From Planctomycetales bacterium (lineage in GTDB: Bacteria > Planctomycetota > UBA11346), in contig JANYGY010000212.1 in assembly GCA_025362255.1 (NCBI GenBank), positions 1-13,653 on the forward strand: 13,653 nucleotides of DNA, in the 5' to 3' direction. Each line of letters opens with the position of its first letter. Position 1 is the stretch's first letter. Positions 1 through 8,105 of this stretch are shown here, piece by piece. The translations under genes were made by a program, and so were the position numbers. The notes under the pieces were generated by a model. The model was not told the origin of the DNA, did not search any database, and saw only the letters and a program-made list of their open reading frames with translations.

Positions 1-1327
1 CTGAAACGGCAACCAGTCTACCACTCGCATACAGCACCAGCAGGCCACGTCCGGGATGCACGGCGAGATCGAGCGGCGGGTCTTTGGGATCGGCGGGAAC
101 GCTCCAGGTTTCCACCCGTCGCTGAAAACGATCATAGTGGATCACCGTGTGCTGCCCGGCATCAAGTGCGTACAGATCCCCCGTACGATCGACGGCGACC
201 GCGACGAGGTGCTGAAACGAATCCTGCCCGGTTCCTGCCCGGCCCAGGCGGCCACGGTATGAGCCGTCAGGCTCGATGATTTCGATGCCTCCGACGCCTT
301 GATCGGCGATGAATGCCGTGCCATCGGCGGCCAGCGCCAGATCGATGGCCTGGTCAAAGGAGCCGTAAGTGCGGCGGACGGTCGAATCGATCCCGTAGAC
401 CATCACGGTGCGTCGGCCGGCATCCAGGACATGCAGTTCGTCCCCGCGGATCACCAGGGCCACGGCGCGTTTCGGCAATTGATCCAGCGGCAGGGCCAGG
501 GGTTCGGCGGACAACCATCCCGCACTGATGCGTAGCGGAACGCCCGAATCCGCAGCCAGTCCCCACCACGTGCCTGAAGCGTCGCGGGCGAGCTGACTGA
601 GCGCGGGTTCAGCACCCTGGCCCCAGCGGGCGAGCGGTTTCAACGGCGCACGTTTCGCCGGGTCGGCGATCGGCGTGGTGGTCAGGGGAACGCGCACCAC
701 CACTTCTTGTCCTAACGGATCACGCACACTGCCGATGACCGCGACCGGGCCAGGCAGAGCCGGAGCGATCCAGGTGGTCGAGGTCGCACCGCTGCTGCGC
801 GCCAGTAACCGACCAGAGCGCCCAGGAGGACCATCAAGCTTCCAGGAAGTGGCGAGGGGATCTTTGTCCCAATCGGCCACTGGCAGCGTCACCACCACCG
901 CCATGCCCTGGCCTGCACTCAGCGAGGGCACGGCAGCGGTCAAAGCGGGGGGCGCATTGGGAGCAGCTTCCTTCGGCAAAGGGATCGCATCCATGCCGGT
1001 CGTGACCTTGGCGCCAGTGGCGGTCCAGCGCACCGCGCCAGCAATCCGCCCGACGACCTGGATCAGTTGCACCTTGGCCGCCAAAACCGGCCGGGACACG
1101 ATCACCTGGCCGGTCAGTGGGTGTTTTTCGACCGCACCCGGAGCATACAGCGCAAGCATTTCGCCTGGCAGCAACGCGGTGGCGGATTGGGCATCGAAGC
1201 GCACGACGACCAGGGTCCGGCCGTCGATCTCCTGCACCTGCTCGACAATCCCAGAGGGCGACTCGGCAGCACCTGCCGCTGCAGTCAGCAAAACGATGAG
1301 AGAACAAGTCGTGAGGGCGGTACGCAT
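1..1327 (-). CDS. Secreted NHL/beta-propeller repeat protein, C-terminus beyond window
   Basis: The frame is open from the ATG at 1327 down to the left edge (442 codons, no stop), so the C-terminus is missing. I do not recognise a named family. The N-terminus is a classic Sec signal peptide: MRTA, a hydrophobic stretch at about residues 8-17, and a likely cleavage after AGAA near residue 21. Residues 25-115 look like a small beta-barrel with a G-x-V-x-x-V start and a DPxTG-like turn (HPLTGQV), resembling the C-terminal barrel of FlgT-type proteins. Residues 125-215 look like an Ig/PKD-type domain (DWDKDPLATSW). From about 285 onward there are NHL-like blades, for example DELHVLDAGRRTVMVY, DGTAFIADQG and GDLYALDAGQHTVIHYD. 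The product is probably exported and binds a protein or carbohydrate. It lies 75 nt downstream of the kinase gene on the same strand and may be co-transcribed. An in-frame stop upstream and no other start support the ATG at 1327, although no Shine-Dalgarno sequence is visible. Confidence 0.85.
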   Translation of the reverse strand, partial: MRTALTTCSLIVLLTAAAGAAESPSGIVEQVQEIDGRTLVVVRFDAQSATALLPGEMLALYAPGAVEKHPLTGQVIVSRPVLAAKVQLIQVVGRIAGAVRWTATGAKVTTGMDAIPLPKEAAPNAPPALTAAVPSLSAGQGMAVVVTLPVADWDKDPLATSWKLDGPPGRSGRLLARSSGATSTTWIAPALPGPVAVIGSVRDPLGQEVVVRVPLTTTPIADPAKRAPLKPLARWGQGAEPALSQLARDASGTWWGLAADSGVPLRISAGWLSAEPLALPLDQLPKRAVALVIRGDELHVLDAGRRTVMVYGIDSTVRRTYGSFDQAIDLALAADGTAFIADQGVGGIEIIEPDGSYRGRLGRAGTGQDSFQHLVAVAVDRTGDLYALDAGQHTVIHYDRFQRRVETWSVPADPKDPPLDLAVHPGRGLLVLYASGRLVAVS

Positions 1328-1402
1328 GGTGGCTGATAAAGCATGCGTGCCTTCGCGCGACTGTCGATGGCGATCACCGCATCATGTCAGGAAATTTTCG
1401 GT

Positions 1403-3955
1403 CTATTCGAGGCGGCGGCCGGCGGTGATGGTCCAGCCACCCGGTTTGCGCACGAGGTCGTAATGATAGGTCAAAGTGATTTCAGGAAATGAGGTCAACG
1501 CGTGGCGCAGCGAAACCGTGGCGCTGGCGGTGTCACCCTGGCGTTTGAATTCGGTCAGGCGGGAGGCAAACACCAGACCTTCCTGACCGCCGAGATCGCT
1601 GAAAGCCTTGGCTAGCTCGGCGTCGGCAACGATGCCGCTGATGACGTCCGTCTTGGCTCCGAGGACGGCGGCATCGAGTTGAGTCAGACGGCTGGCGAAT
1701 GCGTCGCGTTGGCGGCGGTCCTCGATGCGCTGGCTGATGGCGGGGCCTTCGACTCGATCCACACCCGCGGTGCCTAAAAAATCGGCGAGATCGGCTTCGA
1801 GACGGGCTACCGGCACCTTCAGATCGGACGTCCGCGCCAGCAGCGCGGCAGCGGCGGCGACGCGGGTCGCCTCAAGCGCTTCGGCGGCAGCTTTGGCGGC
1901 GGCGATTTCTCGTTCGAGCCCGGCGACTTGGGCACTGGCCGCAGCAGTCATCGCCATGGCCGGAGCATCAGCGGTAAGCAGTTCCAAAGCCCGCTTGGCG
2001 GCATTGAGATCCTTGGCCTGGACCGCTGCGGTGACGCGTTGCGCCAGTCCAGCGAGTGCGACTTTCTTGGACGTGACGGTGCGTTGGCCGGCGGCGGCAC
2101 CCGCATCGGTCGGATCCAGGCGCAGGGCTTCGGCGAAGGCGCGCTCGGCCGCGTCGAGGTCGAGCGCGGTCAACGCCTGCTCGCCCGTTGCGCGCGCCGC
2201 ATCACGGGCGGCCAGCACCTGCGCCAGACGGTCGGCCTCATGCTGCACCACCATCTCGGTCTCAGCCACATTGGCGAACGACGGCGCGATCGCGCGTGCT
2301 TTGCCCACGGCGATCTGGGCTTCGGCGATGCGTCCGGCAGCGGCCTCGCTGCGCGCCGTCAGCAACAGGCCACGAACCTGGGTGCTGCGCTGGTCGACCT
2401 CATGGGCCAGATCGATGGTCTCCACCGAGCCTGCGCCGAGCACGGTGCGCGCAGCTTCGACGGCAATCGCGGCCGCCGCCAGATCGCCAACCTGCAATGC
2501 TGCCCGACACCGCGCGAGAGACGTGGCGCCCTCGGTCTGGTCGATCGCCCGCCCGAGGTTGTTCAGGGCCGGATCTTCGGGGTGCGCGGCGACCAGTGCG
2601 CGAGCCTCGGCAAAACGGCTGGCAGCGACTAATTCCTGAACCTTCGGCGCCCACACCGAACCAACTGGGACGACGATCGATGGAGCGATCACGACCGCGG
2701 CTGGCAGGGCTGCTTGCTGGGCTGCTGGTGGCAAAGAAGTCGTCGGGACGATAGGTGCCACCGGTGCTGCTTGACGCGCTGGAGGCGGCAGATTCGCCAA
2801 TGAAGTTTCGCGCGCAGTCGGTTGCCGCGTCAACCAGACGGCGACCGCCGCAGCGATCGATACAAGGGTCGCAGCGATGATCCATGGAGCCAGCCGGCGT
2901 GAACTATTGGGCCGCCGACTGGAGATGTACATCGTCGTGCCGTGGCGCAGGCGTTCGAGTTCAGCGGCGTTGATCGCCGGATGGTCGCCGCGACTCAGGC
3001 GTTCGAGATCGGCCACCAGTTCGCTTGCTTCTTGATAGCGGTGGGCGGCATCTTTTTGCAGGCATTTCAGGCAGACCGCCTGGAAATCTTCGGGAATCCC
3101 AGGATCGATCTCGCGGGGGGGCACCGGCGCGACGTGGATGTGCTGATAGATGATGCTGGTCGGATCTTCACCGGTGAACGGCAACCGGCCGGTCAGAAAT
3201 TCGTACAGCACCACCCCTAGCGCATAGAGATCTGTACGCGAATCGCAGCGTTCGCCTCGGCCCTGCTCGGGACTGAAATAACTCACCGTCCCCATCACGG
3301 TGCCGGTCATGGTCAGCCCATGATTTTCCTTGGTCGAACGGACCAGCCCGAAATCCATGAGCTTCACGATCCCTCGGCGGGTGAGCATCATGTTCGCCGG
3401 CTTGATGTCGCGATGAACGATGCCGAGCTCGCCAGCCGCCTGAAGACCCCGGGCGGCTTGCAACACCCACTCCAGCGCTAAGCGCTGGGCGGGCTTGCCA
3501 TTCTTACGTACGGTCATCGAGAGGTCGTCGCCTTCGACGTATTCCATCGCGAAATAATGATGCCCAGAGGATTCGCCGGCCCCGTACACCTTGATGATGT
3601 GCGGTGAATCCAGACTCGCGACGGCTTTGGCCTCAAGTTGAAAACGGCTGCGGAAACCTTCGTTGTCCGATAGATGCGGAGGCAACACCTTGATCGCGAC
3701 ATCACGGTCGAGGCTGCGTTGCCGCCCGCGATAAACAGCACCCATGCCACCCCGGCCAAGGAGCGTCCCAATCAGGAAATCGCCCCATAACTGTCCGGTC
3801 AACACATCCGGCGCCTGGCCAGTCTGACGTGACGGGTCCGCAGGAATCGTCGCCGCGGTCCCGGGTTCGGTGCTGACGGTCAGGTTCGGATCGCGGGATG
3901 AATGACTCGGGTTTCGCGGCACGGTCGGCAAGGTTGGTTCGTCGTGACTCGTCAT
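1403..3955 (-). CDS. Membrane-anchored Hanks-type (PknB-like) Ser/Thr protein kinase
   Basis: The product is 850 residues from the ATG at 3955. It has a disordered N-terminus (1-50) and a complete kinase domain at about 59-322: Gly-loop GRGGMGAVYRG (67-77), catalytic Lys89 in VAIKVL, helix-C Glu108, HRDIKPAN with Asp183, DFG with Asp201, SPE (228-230) and DLYALG. The Arg before Asp183 marks it as an RD kinase, normally activated by activation-loop phosphorylation. A single transmembrane helix lies at about 355-375, followed by a Pro/Ala linker and a long Ala-rich helical region (about 400-740, TPR- or coiled-coil-like). The end (about 780-850) looks like a small alpha/beta domain of NTF2/SnoaL type, closing in GWTITAG. 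The kinase would face the cytosol and the C-terminal part the other side. An alternative ATG at 4006 adds 17 residues and has a better ribosome site (GAGG, 8 nt spacing); 3955 has none visible but its codon choice fits the gene better. The next gene, a secreted NHL protein, may be a partner. Confidence 0.93.
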   Translation of the reverse strand: MTSHDEPTLPTVPRNPSHSSRDPNLTVSTEPGTAATIPADPSRQTGQAPDVLTGQLWGDFLIGTLLGRGGMGAVYRGRQRSLDRDVAIKVLPPHLSDNEGFRSRFQLEAKAVASLDSPHIIKVYGAGESSGHHYFAMEYVEGDDLSMTVRKNGKPAQRLALEWVLQAARGLQAAGELGIVHRDIKPANMMLTRRGIVKLMDFGLVRSTKENHGLTMTGTVMGTVSYFSPEQGRGERCDSRTDLYALGVVLYEFLTGRLPFTGEDPTSIIYQHIHVAPVPPREIDPGIPEDFQAVCLKCLQKDAAHRYQEASELVADLERLSRGDHPAINAAELERLRHGTTMYISSRRPNSSRRLAPWIIAATLVSIAAAVAVWLTRQPTARETSLANLPPPARQAAPVAPIVPTTSLPPAAQQAALPAAVVIAPSIVVPVGSVWAPKVQELVAASRFAEARALVAAHPEDPALNNLGRAIDQTEGATSLARCRAALQVGDLAAAAIAVEAARTVLGAGSVETIDLAHEVDQRSTQVRGLLLTARSEAAAGRIAEAQIAVGKARAIAPSFANVAETEMVVQHEADRLAQVLAARDAARATGEQALTALDLDAAERAFAEALRLDPTDAGAAAGQRTVTSKKVALAGLAQRVTAAVQAKDLNAAKRALELLTADAPAMAMTAAASAQVAGLEREIAAAKAAAEALEATRVAAAAALLARTSDLKVPVARLEADLADFLGTAGVDRVEGPAISQRIEDRRQRDAFASRLTQLDAAVLGAKTDVISGIVADAELAKAFSDLGGQEGLVFASRLTEFKRQGDTASATVSLRHALTSFPEITLTYHYDLVRKPGGWTITAGRRLE

Positions 3956-4043
3956 GCTGCCAGGTGCCAATGGTCTTTGGATCGGGGTGGTCGATGTGCA
4001 GAACATAAGCTGGGCCTCGCAAAGGCCTATGCCCGAGCTGATT

Positions 4044-4073
4044 TTGCTCGGAGCATGACGATGGAGGTATACA
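4044..4073 (+). promoter_or_regulatory. Candidate promoter for the endonuclease III-like/yebC unit
   Basis: TTGCTC (4044-4049) and TATACA (4068-4073) are separated by 18 nt, a weak sigma70-like arrangement in the 270-nt region between the divergent kinase gene and the plus-strand gene at 4226. The leader would be about 145 nt. The GTATAC palindrome could serve the opposite strand as well. This is sequence resemblance only. Confidence 0.25.
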
Positions 4074-4225
4074 TCCAGGGCGAGGGCAAACCAAAGCGGT
4101 CGATGATCGACCAAGGATACTTCCCTCGTTGGCAAGTCCCGTTGACCACCCCCGTCACGGCAGTAGCTTCCGGGCCCTTTTCGCGGATCCGGCACTGCCG
4201 TTACCCCGCCGGAGTTGAACCTCAA

Positions 4226-4954
4226 ATGGCCAAGACCGCGACCCCCGGTGCTGAAAAATCCTCTGTCGTATCGGACCTGATGCAGGCCTGCGAAGCGCTC
4301 GAAGAACGTTATGGCCGGCGCAAGATGCAGGTCATTCCGGACTTCATCGAAGCCCTGATGACCCAGATCCTCGAGCTTGGCGCGCCTGAAAAGGCCTCCA
4401 AGGACGTGATCACCCGGCTGAAGGCTGAGTATGTCGACTGGAATGACATGCGAGTCGCCAGCGTTCGCGAGATCGAAGACGTCCTCGGTGCGAAATACTA
4501 CCGCTGTCGCGAAAAAGCCGAGGACATCAAGCATCTGCTGGCTGACCTCTACACCGCTTTCCGGCGCATGGAGATCAACGATCTGCTGTCGGCCGGCGGC
4601 ACCGAGACGCTTCGCGCGCTTCCCGATACAACCAACATCCGGCGTGATATGGTCGAACGCGCGCTGGTCCTGGCGCTCGACCTCAAGGTCTTCCCCTGCG
4701 ATGAAGAGCAGTTCCGGCTGCTCAAATTCCTCGGCGGGGTGCCCAAGCACGCGAACCTCCAGAATTTCCAGAAAAAGATCGAGGAAAGCCTGGATACCGA
4801 ACAGATCCTGCGCTTGTCGCGGGTCCTGCGTGAACATGTTCACACGTATCAAAGTGCCGGCGCAGATGAGCCGCAACCGGTCGATTTCAGTCTGAAAAAA
4901 GAGTCGCCGAAAGACTCCCCGAAGGACAAGACGACCAAGCGCATCAAGAAATAA
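4226..4954 (+). CDS. Divergent endonuclease III-superfamily (HhH-GPD-like) protein
   Basis: The product is 242 residues and cytosolic. The overall helical pattern follows the Nth/MutY family: residues 35-50 (VIPDFIEALMTQILELG) match the conserved FxxLIAxxLSxQ region, 80-108 (REIEDVLG..YYRCREKAEDIKHLL) match the ExIxxxGxYxxKAxxI stretch, and ALPDT (131-135) matches the LPGVG entry to the hairpin. The Asp in PCDEEQFRLL (Asp159) sits where the catalytic Asp of VDTHIFRV is expected. The hairpin Lys of the bifunctional enzymes (GxGRKTA) is absent and the four C-terminal Fe-S cysteines are missing. The Lys-rich tail (224-242) is typical of nucleic-acid-contacting extensions. It may be a monofunctional glycosylase or a non-catalytic DNA-binding relative. 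The start at 4226 has GGAG 11 nt upstream; the frame is open further upstream but runs through non-gene-like sequence. YebC follows after 11 nt, so the two are probably one operon. Confidence 0.85.
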   Translation: MAKTATPGAEKSSVVSDLMQACEALEERYGRRKMQVIPDFIEALMTQILELGAPEKASKDVITRLKAEYVDWNDMRVASVREIEDVLGAKYYRCREKAEDIKHLLADLYTAFRRMEINDLLSAGGTETLRALPDTTNIRRDMVERALVLALDLKVFPCDEEQFRLLKFLGGVPKHANLQNFQKKIEESLDTEQILRLSRVLREHVHTYQSAGADEPQPVDFSLKKESPKDSPKDKTTKRIKK

Positions 4955-4965
4955 GCGGGGCGCCG

Positions 4966-5718
4966 ATGGCCAAGCACAGCCACTGGGATAACATCAAGCA
5001 CAAGAAGGCCGCCAACGACAAGAAGAAGGGCGCGGTCATCGCCAAGATGGGCAAGCTGATCACCAGCGCCGTCGGCATGGGTGGCCCCAAGATGGAGGAC
5101 AACCCACGTCTGCGTCTGGCGGTCGACAAAGCCCGCGCCAACAAGATGAACATGGACGCGATCCTGCGCGCGATCAAAAAAGCCGCCGGGGATCTCGCCA
5201 GTGGCAAGCAGATGGTTGAATTGTCGTACGAGGGCTATGGCCCTGGTGGGGTCGCGATCGTTCTCGACATCCTCACCGACAACCGCAATCGCACTGCACC
5301 CGAGATCAAGAAATTGTTCGAGCGAGCCGATTCCCTGATCGGTGCTCCGGGATGCGTCGCGTGGCAATTTGCGCCCAAAGCAGCATTTCTGGTCGAGGCT
5401 CATTGCGAAGACGCGGTGCTAGAGATATTGCTCGCGGCGAATGCTGATGCCGATGAGGTTCTTTTGCTCGAGGAAGGTCAGGTCGCGATCACCGCTGCCG
5501 CCAATCAGTTCGACTTGGTGCAGAAAGCGCTGCAGACCGCCAAGGTGGTCATCATCAGTGCTGAACTCACCAAGCTCCCTGAAAATCGCATCGTCATCAA
5601 CGATCCAGCAGTCCATCATGCCCTCGATGCCTTGATCGAGTCGCTCGACGACCATGACGATGTTCAGGAAATTTATCACAACGCGGAATTCTCTGAGGCT
5701 CCGGGTTCAGATGGTTGA
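4966..5718 (+). CDS. yebC: YebC/PmpR (TACO1) family protein
   Basis: The product is 250 residues, the usual length for the family. The N-terminus MAKHSHWDNIKHKKAANDKKK is the family signature (M-A-x-H-S-x-W-x-x-I-K-H-K-K). NPRLRLAVDKARANKMNMD (45-63), YEGYGPGGVAI (about 88-98), DNRNRTAPE (104-112) and the C-terminal DVQEIYHNAEF are all conserved. Family members have been described as transcriptional regulators and more recently as factors that act at the ribosome to relieve stalling; the sequence cannot separate these roles. GGGG lies 6 nt before the ATG. It is 11 nt downstream of the endonuclease III-like gene and probably translated from the same mRNA. No terminator follows; the next gene starts 104 nt later with its own candidate promoter. 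Confidence 0.96.
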   Translation: MAKHSHWDNIKHKKAANDKKKGAVIAKMGKLITSAVGMGGPKMEDNPRLRLAVDKARANKMNMDAILRAIKKAAGDLASGKQMVELSYEGYGPGGVAIVLDILTDNRNRTAPEIKKLFERADSLIGAPGCVAWQFAPKAAFLVEAHCEDAVLEILLAANADADEVLLLEEGQVAITAAANQFDLVQKALQTAKVVIISAELTKLPENRIVINDPAVHHALDALIESLDDHDDVQEIYHNAEFSEAPGSDG

Positions 5719-5758
5719 GCAGATCAGATAATCAAGAACGTGCGATTACGGCAAAGGC

Positions 5759-5785
5759 TTGACACCTTCACCGTGATTGCACACT
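5759..5785 (+). promoter_or_regulatory. Candidate promoter for the small basic protein gene
   Basis: A perfect TTGACA (5759-5764) is followed after 15 nt by CACACT (5780-5785), a weak -10 match (3 of 6). It sits 38 nt before the ATG at 5823. The same TTGACM-15 nt layout appears before rpmB (12443) and before the small ORF at 13335. The -10 element is poor, so confidence is low. Confidence 0.35.
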
Positions 5786-5822
5786 TCCCGCCCCCGCAAG
5801 GCACTTTTGATCGGAGTTTCTC

Positions 5823-6077
5823 ATGGCCCGTGGCATGCATCGTCATCGCAGTATCCGTCGCGCGAATCTCGCCGCCCACAAGATCGCGACGCGCAAGCGT
5901 AAAGCTCCGGCCAAGGCCTCGGCCCGCGTCCGTCGCGAAGTCCGGATCATCGCCAAGATCAAGGCGACCCCCGCTGGCACCGCGTACGCACCTGAAGTCC
6001 AGTCCTGGCTTGCAGTGCGTCTCGACAAGCAGGCAAGCAAGATCACTGCCGCGGATATCAAGACCCTTCTGGTCTGA
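5823..6077 (+). CDS. Small, highly basic protein, possibly ribosome- or nucleic-acid-associated
   Basis: The product is 84 residues with 12 Arg and 9 Lys against 4 Asp/Glu, so it is strongly positive. Residues 1-48 are almost entirely basic and Ala-rich (MARGMHRHRSIRR, ATRKRKAPAKASARVRR). Residues 50-84 look like a compact helical domain (APEVQSWLAVRLDKQASKITAADIKTLLV). It has an excellent ribosome site (GGAG, 6 nt spacing after the motif) and is closed by one of the strongest intrinsic terminators in the window, as for a highly expressed gene. Size, charge and context suggest a ribosomal or RNA/DNA-binding protein. I compared it from memory with S20, S21, L28 and Thx and it fits none of them well, so I give no name. 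An S20-like role remains possible if the family is very divergent. Confidence 0.85.
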   Translation: MARGMHRHRSIRRANLAAHKIATRKRKAPAKASARVRREVRIIAKIKATPAGTAYAPEVQSWLAVRLDKQASKITAADIKTLLV

Positions 6078-6388
6078 TTTCCACAGGCAGCGGGTCCGCC
6101 GCGCCGTTGTCGAATCGATTACCGGTTCTCATCCAACAGCCGATCACCCAACAGGGTGGTCGGCTGTTGGCGTTTTGGTTGGCTGGGGCTTAGTGGTTCG
6201 ATGGTCCTAAGGTGCCGATTCGCTGAGCAGGTGTTTCACCGACTGCCCGCGCAGAGCGCACCTTGGTGGTGCCGACTTCACCTCGTCAGCGTATGGTCCG
6301 CACATCTCCGACACGCTGCCTGACCTTGAGCTCAGTCTTAACTGAACCTTTGGCAGTGACGTCCGTTGATCCCTTTGGAAGGACTCCC
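6078..6388. other. Intergenic region before the toroid-domain gene
   Basis: This 311-nt stretch holds the terminator of the basic-protein gene (6133-6178) and then about 210 nt with no convincing coding frame. The direct repeat GGTGCCGA (near 6211 and 6268) and the small inverted element TCAGT-CTTA-ACTGA (near 6330-6345) could be protein-binding sites upstream of the gene at 6389. No clear -35/-10 pair is visible, so the promoter of that gene is not located. Confidence 0.4.
6133..6178 (+). terminator. Strong intrinsic terminator after the basic-protein gene
   Basis: The stem is CCAACAGCCGA (6133-6143) with TCGGCTGTTGG (6160-6170), a U-G wobble, then CACCC/GGGTG, and an AACA loop. This gives a 17-bp continuous stem. 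A T-rich tail (GTTTTGGTT) follows. It lies 56 nt after the stop codon at 6077. Confidence 0.9.
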
Positions 6389-8077
6389 ATGAGCAATAAC
6401 AACGACCAGAATCCCGACGATCAACTCCCGCCAGAGGAGATCGACGAAAACGCTGATGAGGCGCAGAACGACCCACAGGACTCGACCCGCCGGGCAGTGT
6501 ACGGCTGGCTGATCAGCGGCGGCGTCCATTTGTCGGCATTGGTTCTGGCCATGCTCGCCGTGTTCGGCGTACCGAAGATCCTCGAACAGGACACTCCGCC
6601 AACGCGCGTGACTCCAATCGAGGCACCACCACCCAAGGTCGATAAGCCCAAACCCGAACGTACGCTCGAGCCCAAGGTCGAGATCGACGCCCCAACCGAG
6701 ACGGATACTCCTTCTCCGGTCACGAATCTCGATGTTCCGGTTGAAAATACCGAACGTGAGGCTGAAACCGATTCGACCACGCCCAAAGGTCGCGAAGAAG
6801 CCATGGCCGACTCGGAAATGGGCGGCTCGGGATTCGCCATTGCCATGGGTGCGGGCGGCGGCGGTGCGGGGATGTTCGGCAATCGCAGTGGTGGCGGACG
6901 CAAGCGCGCAGTAGGCAAGGGCGGTGGAAGTCCGGGCTCGGAAGGCGCCGTCGAGGCCGCTTTGAAATGGTTCAAACGCCATCAGAGCGCCAATGGCTCA
7001 TGGGAGACCGACAAATATTACCAAAATTGCACCGAAGGTGCAAAATGCGAACCAGGCGGCGATAGTAAGGGCAATGGCTCTGACTGTAACGTAGCAATGA
7101 CCGGTTACGCGATTCTCTGCTATTTGGGTGCCGGGTATGATCACAAAACCCCCAACCGCTACAAAGCCACGGTGAAAAAAGGGATCGATTGGCTCATCTC
7201 AGTCCAGAAGCCGGATGGGTATCTCGGAAATCGAAACTACGAACATCCTATCGGTGTGATGGCTCTCGCCGAGGCGTACGCCATGACCGCCGATCCGGAA
7301 TTGCGCGCTCCAACCCAGAAAGGCGTCGATCAGATTCTCGCCCATCAGAATCAGGAAAAGGGTGCGGTCGCGGATCCGAAAGCTGACGCCAAGGCAGCTG
7401 GCGGTTACGCAAGCGGCGGACTCGGGTGGGATTATGTCGGCCCAAATGGTCGCAACGATGCCTCAGTGACTGGATGGAATATCATGGCACTGAAATCAGC
7501 GCTTGCGGGTAATCTGAATATCGGCAAAGGCATGGATGGAGCCAAACGGTGGCTTGAACTGGCCTGGAAAGCAGCCAACAGCAAAGCAGTTGCTGGGGCC
7601 AAAGGCGACAAGGAATGGAAAGATATCACGGCTTATGACAAATCGAAATTCTATTACTCCTGGCACAGTGATACCGATGTACTTGAAGGTGAGCCAGGAC
7701 GTGAATCCATCGGCCTGGTATGCGCGATCTTCCTCGGACATTTGAATGGTGATGCGATGGCTGAGTCTCTGGCAAACACCGTCATGGCTTTTCAGGTTCC
7801 CACCAAATATCCAGCCAATCAGTACTATATGTACTACAACACCATGGCCATCTTTCAGATGGGTGGTGACCGTTGGACTAAGTGGAATGCGTCGGTCCGC
7901 GACATGCTGGTTGGTGCTCAGCGCAAGAGCACCGATTGTTTCGACGGTTCGTGGGATTGGGGCGCTGGGCAGTTTATCGGCTCTGAAGCTGGTCGCGTGC
8001 TGACCACTGCCTACAACACGTTATGTCTCGAAGTTTACTATCGCTACGCTCAGGTGAAGGATCTGCACAAGAATTAA
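6389..8077 (+). CDS. Membrane-tethered prenyltransferase/squalene-cyclase-like alpha/alpha-toroid protein
   Basis: The product is 562 residues. It has an acidic cytosolic N-terminus (1-33), one transmembrane helix at about 38-61, then a Pro/Lys/Glu-rich linker (about 68-135, with a TonB-like PPPKVDKPKPE) and a Gly-rich hinge (144-185). Residues 186-560 form a repeat domain of the terpenoid-cyclase/prenyltransferase toroid type: QSANGSW (199-205), VQKPDGYLG (272-280), ASVTGWNIMALKSAL, ESIGLVCAIFLG and CFDGSWDWG (517-525). These match the QW-type Q-x-x-x-G-x-W repeats. The acidic DxDD motif of squalene cyclases is not evident, so a binding or structural role outside the membrane is as likely as catalysis. 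Proteins of this layout are, from memory, frequent in planctomycetes. The start at 6389 has GGAAGGA 5 nt upstream and begins just before the hydrophilic N-terminus; the frame is open further upstream. The gene stands alone between two strong terminators. Confidence 0.9.
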   Translation: MSNNNDQNPDDQLPPEEIDENADEAQNDPQDSTRRAVYGWLISGGVHLSALVLAMLAVFGVPKILEQDTPPTRVTPIEAPPPKVDKPKPERTLEPKVEIDAPTETDTPSPVTNLDVPVENTEREAETDSTTPKGREEAMADSEMGGSGFAIAMGAGGGGAGMFGNRSGGGRKRAVGKGGGSPGSEGAVEAALKWFKRHQSANGSWETDKYYQNCTEGAKCEPGGDSKGNGSDCNVAMTGYAILCYLGAGYDHKTPNRYKATVKKGIDWLISVQKPDGYLGNRNYEHPIGVMALAEAYAMTADPELRAPTQKGVDQILAHQNQEKGAVADPKADAKAAGGYASGGLGWDYVGPNGRNDASVTGWNIMALKSALAGNLNIGKGMDGAKRWLELAWKAANSKAVAGAKGDKEWKDITAYDKSKFYYSWHSDTDVLEGEPGRESIGLVCAIFLGHLNGDAMAESLANTVMAFQVPTKYPANQYYMYYNTMAIFQMGGDRWTKWNASVRDMLVGAQRKSTDCFDGSWDWGAGQFIGSEAGRVLTTAYNTLCLEVYYRYAQVKDLHKN

Positions 8078-8078
8078 C

Positions 8079-8098
8079 CGCTCGAGTCATCTCGAGCG
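8079..8098 (+). other. Perfect 8-bp hairpin directly after the toroid gene
   Basis: CGCTCGAG, TCAT, CTCGAGCG form a perfect stem-loop starting 2 nt after the stop codon at 8077. It has no T tail and lies 7 nt before the intrinsic terminator. It may protect the mRNA 3' end or be the first of a tandem terminator pair. Confidence 0.6.
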
Positions 8099-8105
8099 TT
8101 GGATT

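Noticed and set aside
1725..2639. Long open frame on the plus strand across the kinase C-terminal region (304 codons).
   Set aside because: It is antisense to the Ala-rich part of the kinase; GC-rich Ala codons commonly leave such frames open. The translation is Ser/Ala/Arg low complexity with no domain.
3956..4876. Upstream extension of the kinase frame on the minus strand.
   Set aside because: Beyond the ATG at 4006 it is antisense to the endonuclease III-like gene, and the kinase family does not have such an extension.
5823..6077. Assigning the small basic protein as ribosomal protein S20.
   Set aside because: Size and charge fit, but the SAxKRxR N-terminus and the later conserved S20 positions are not recognisable.
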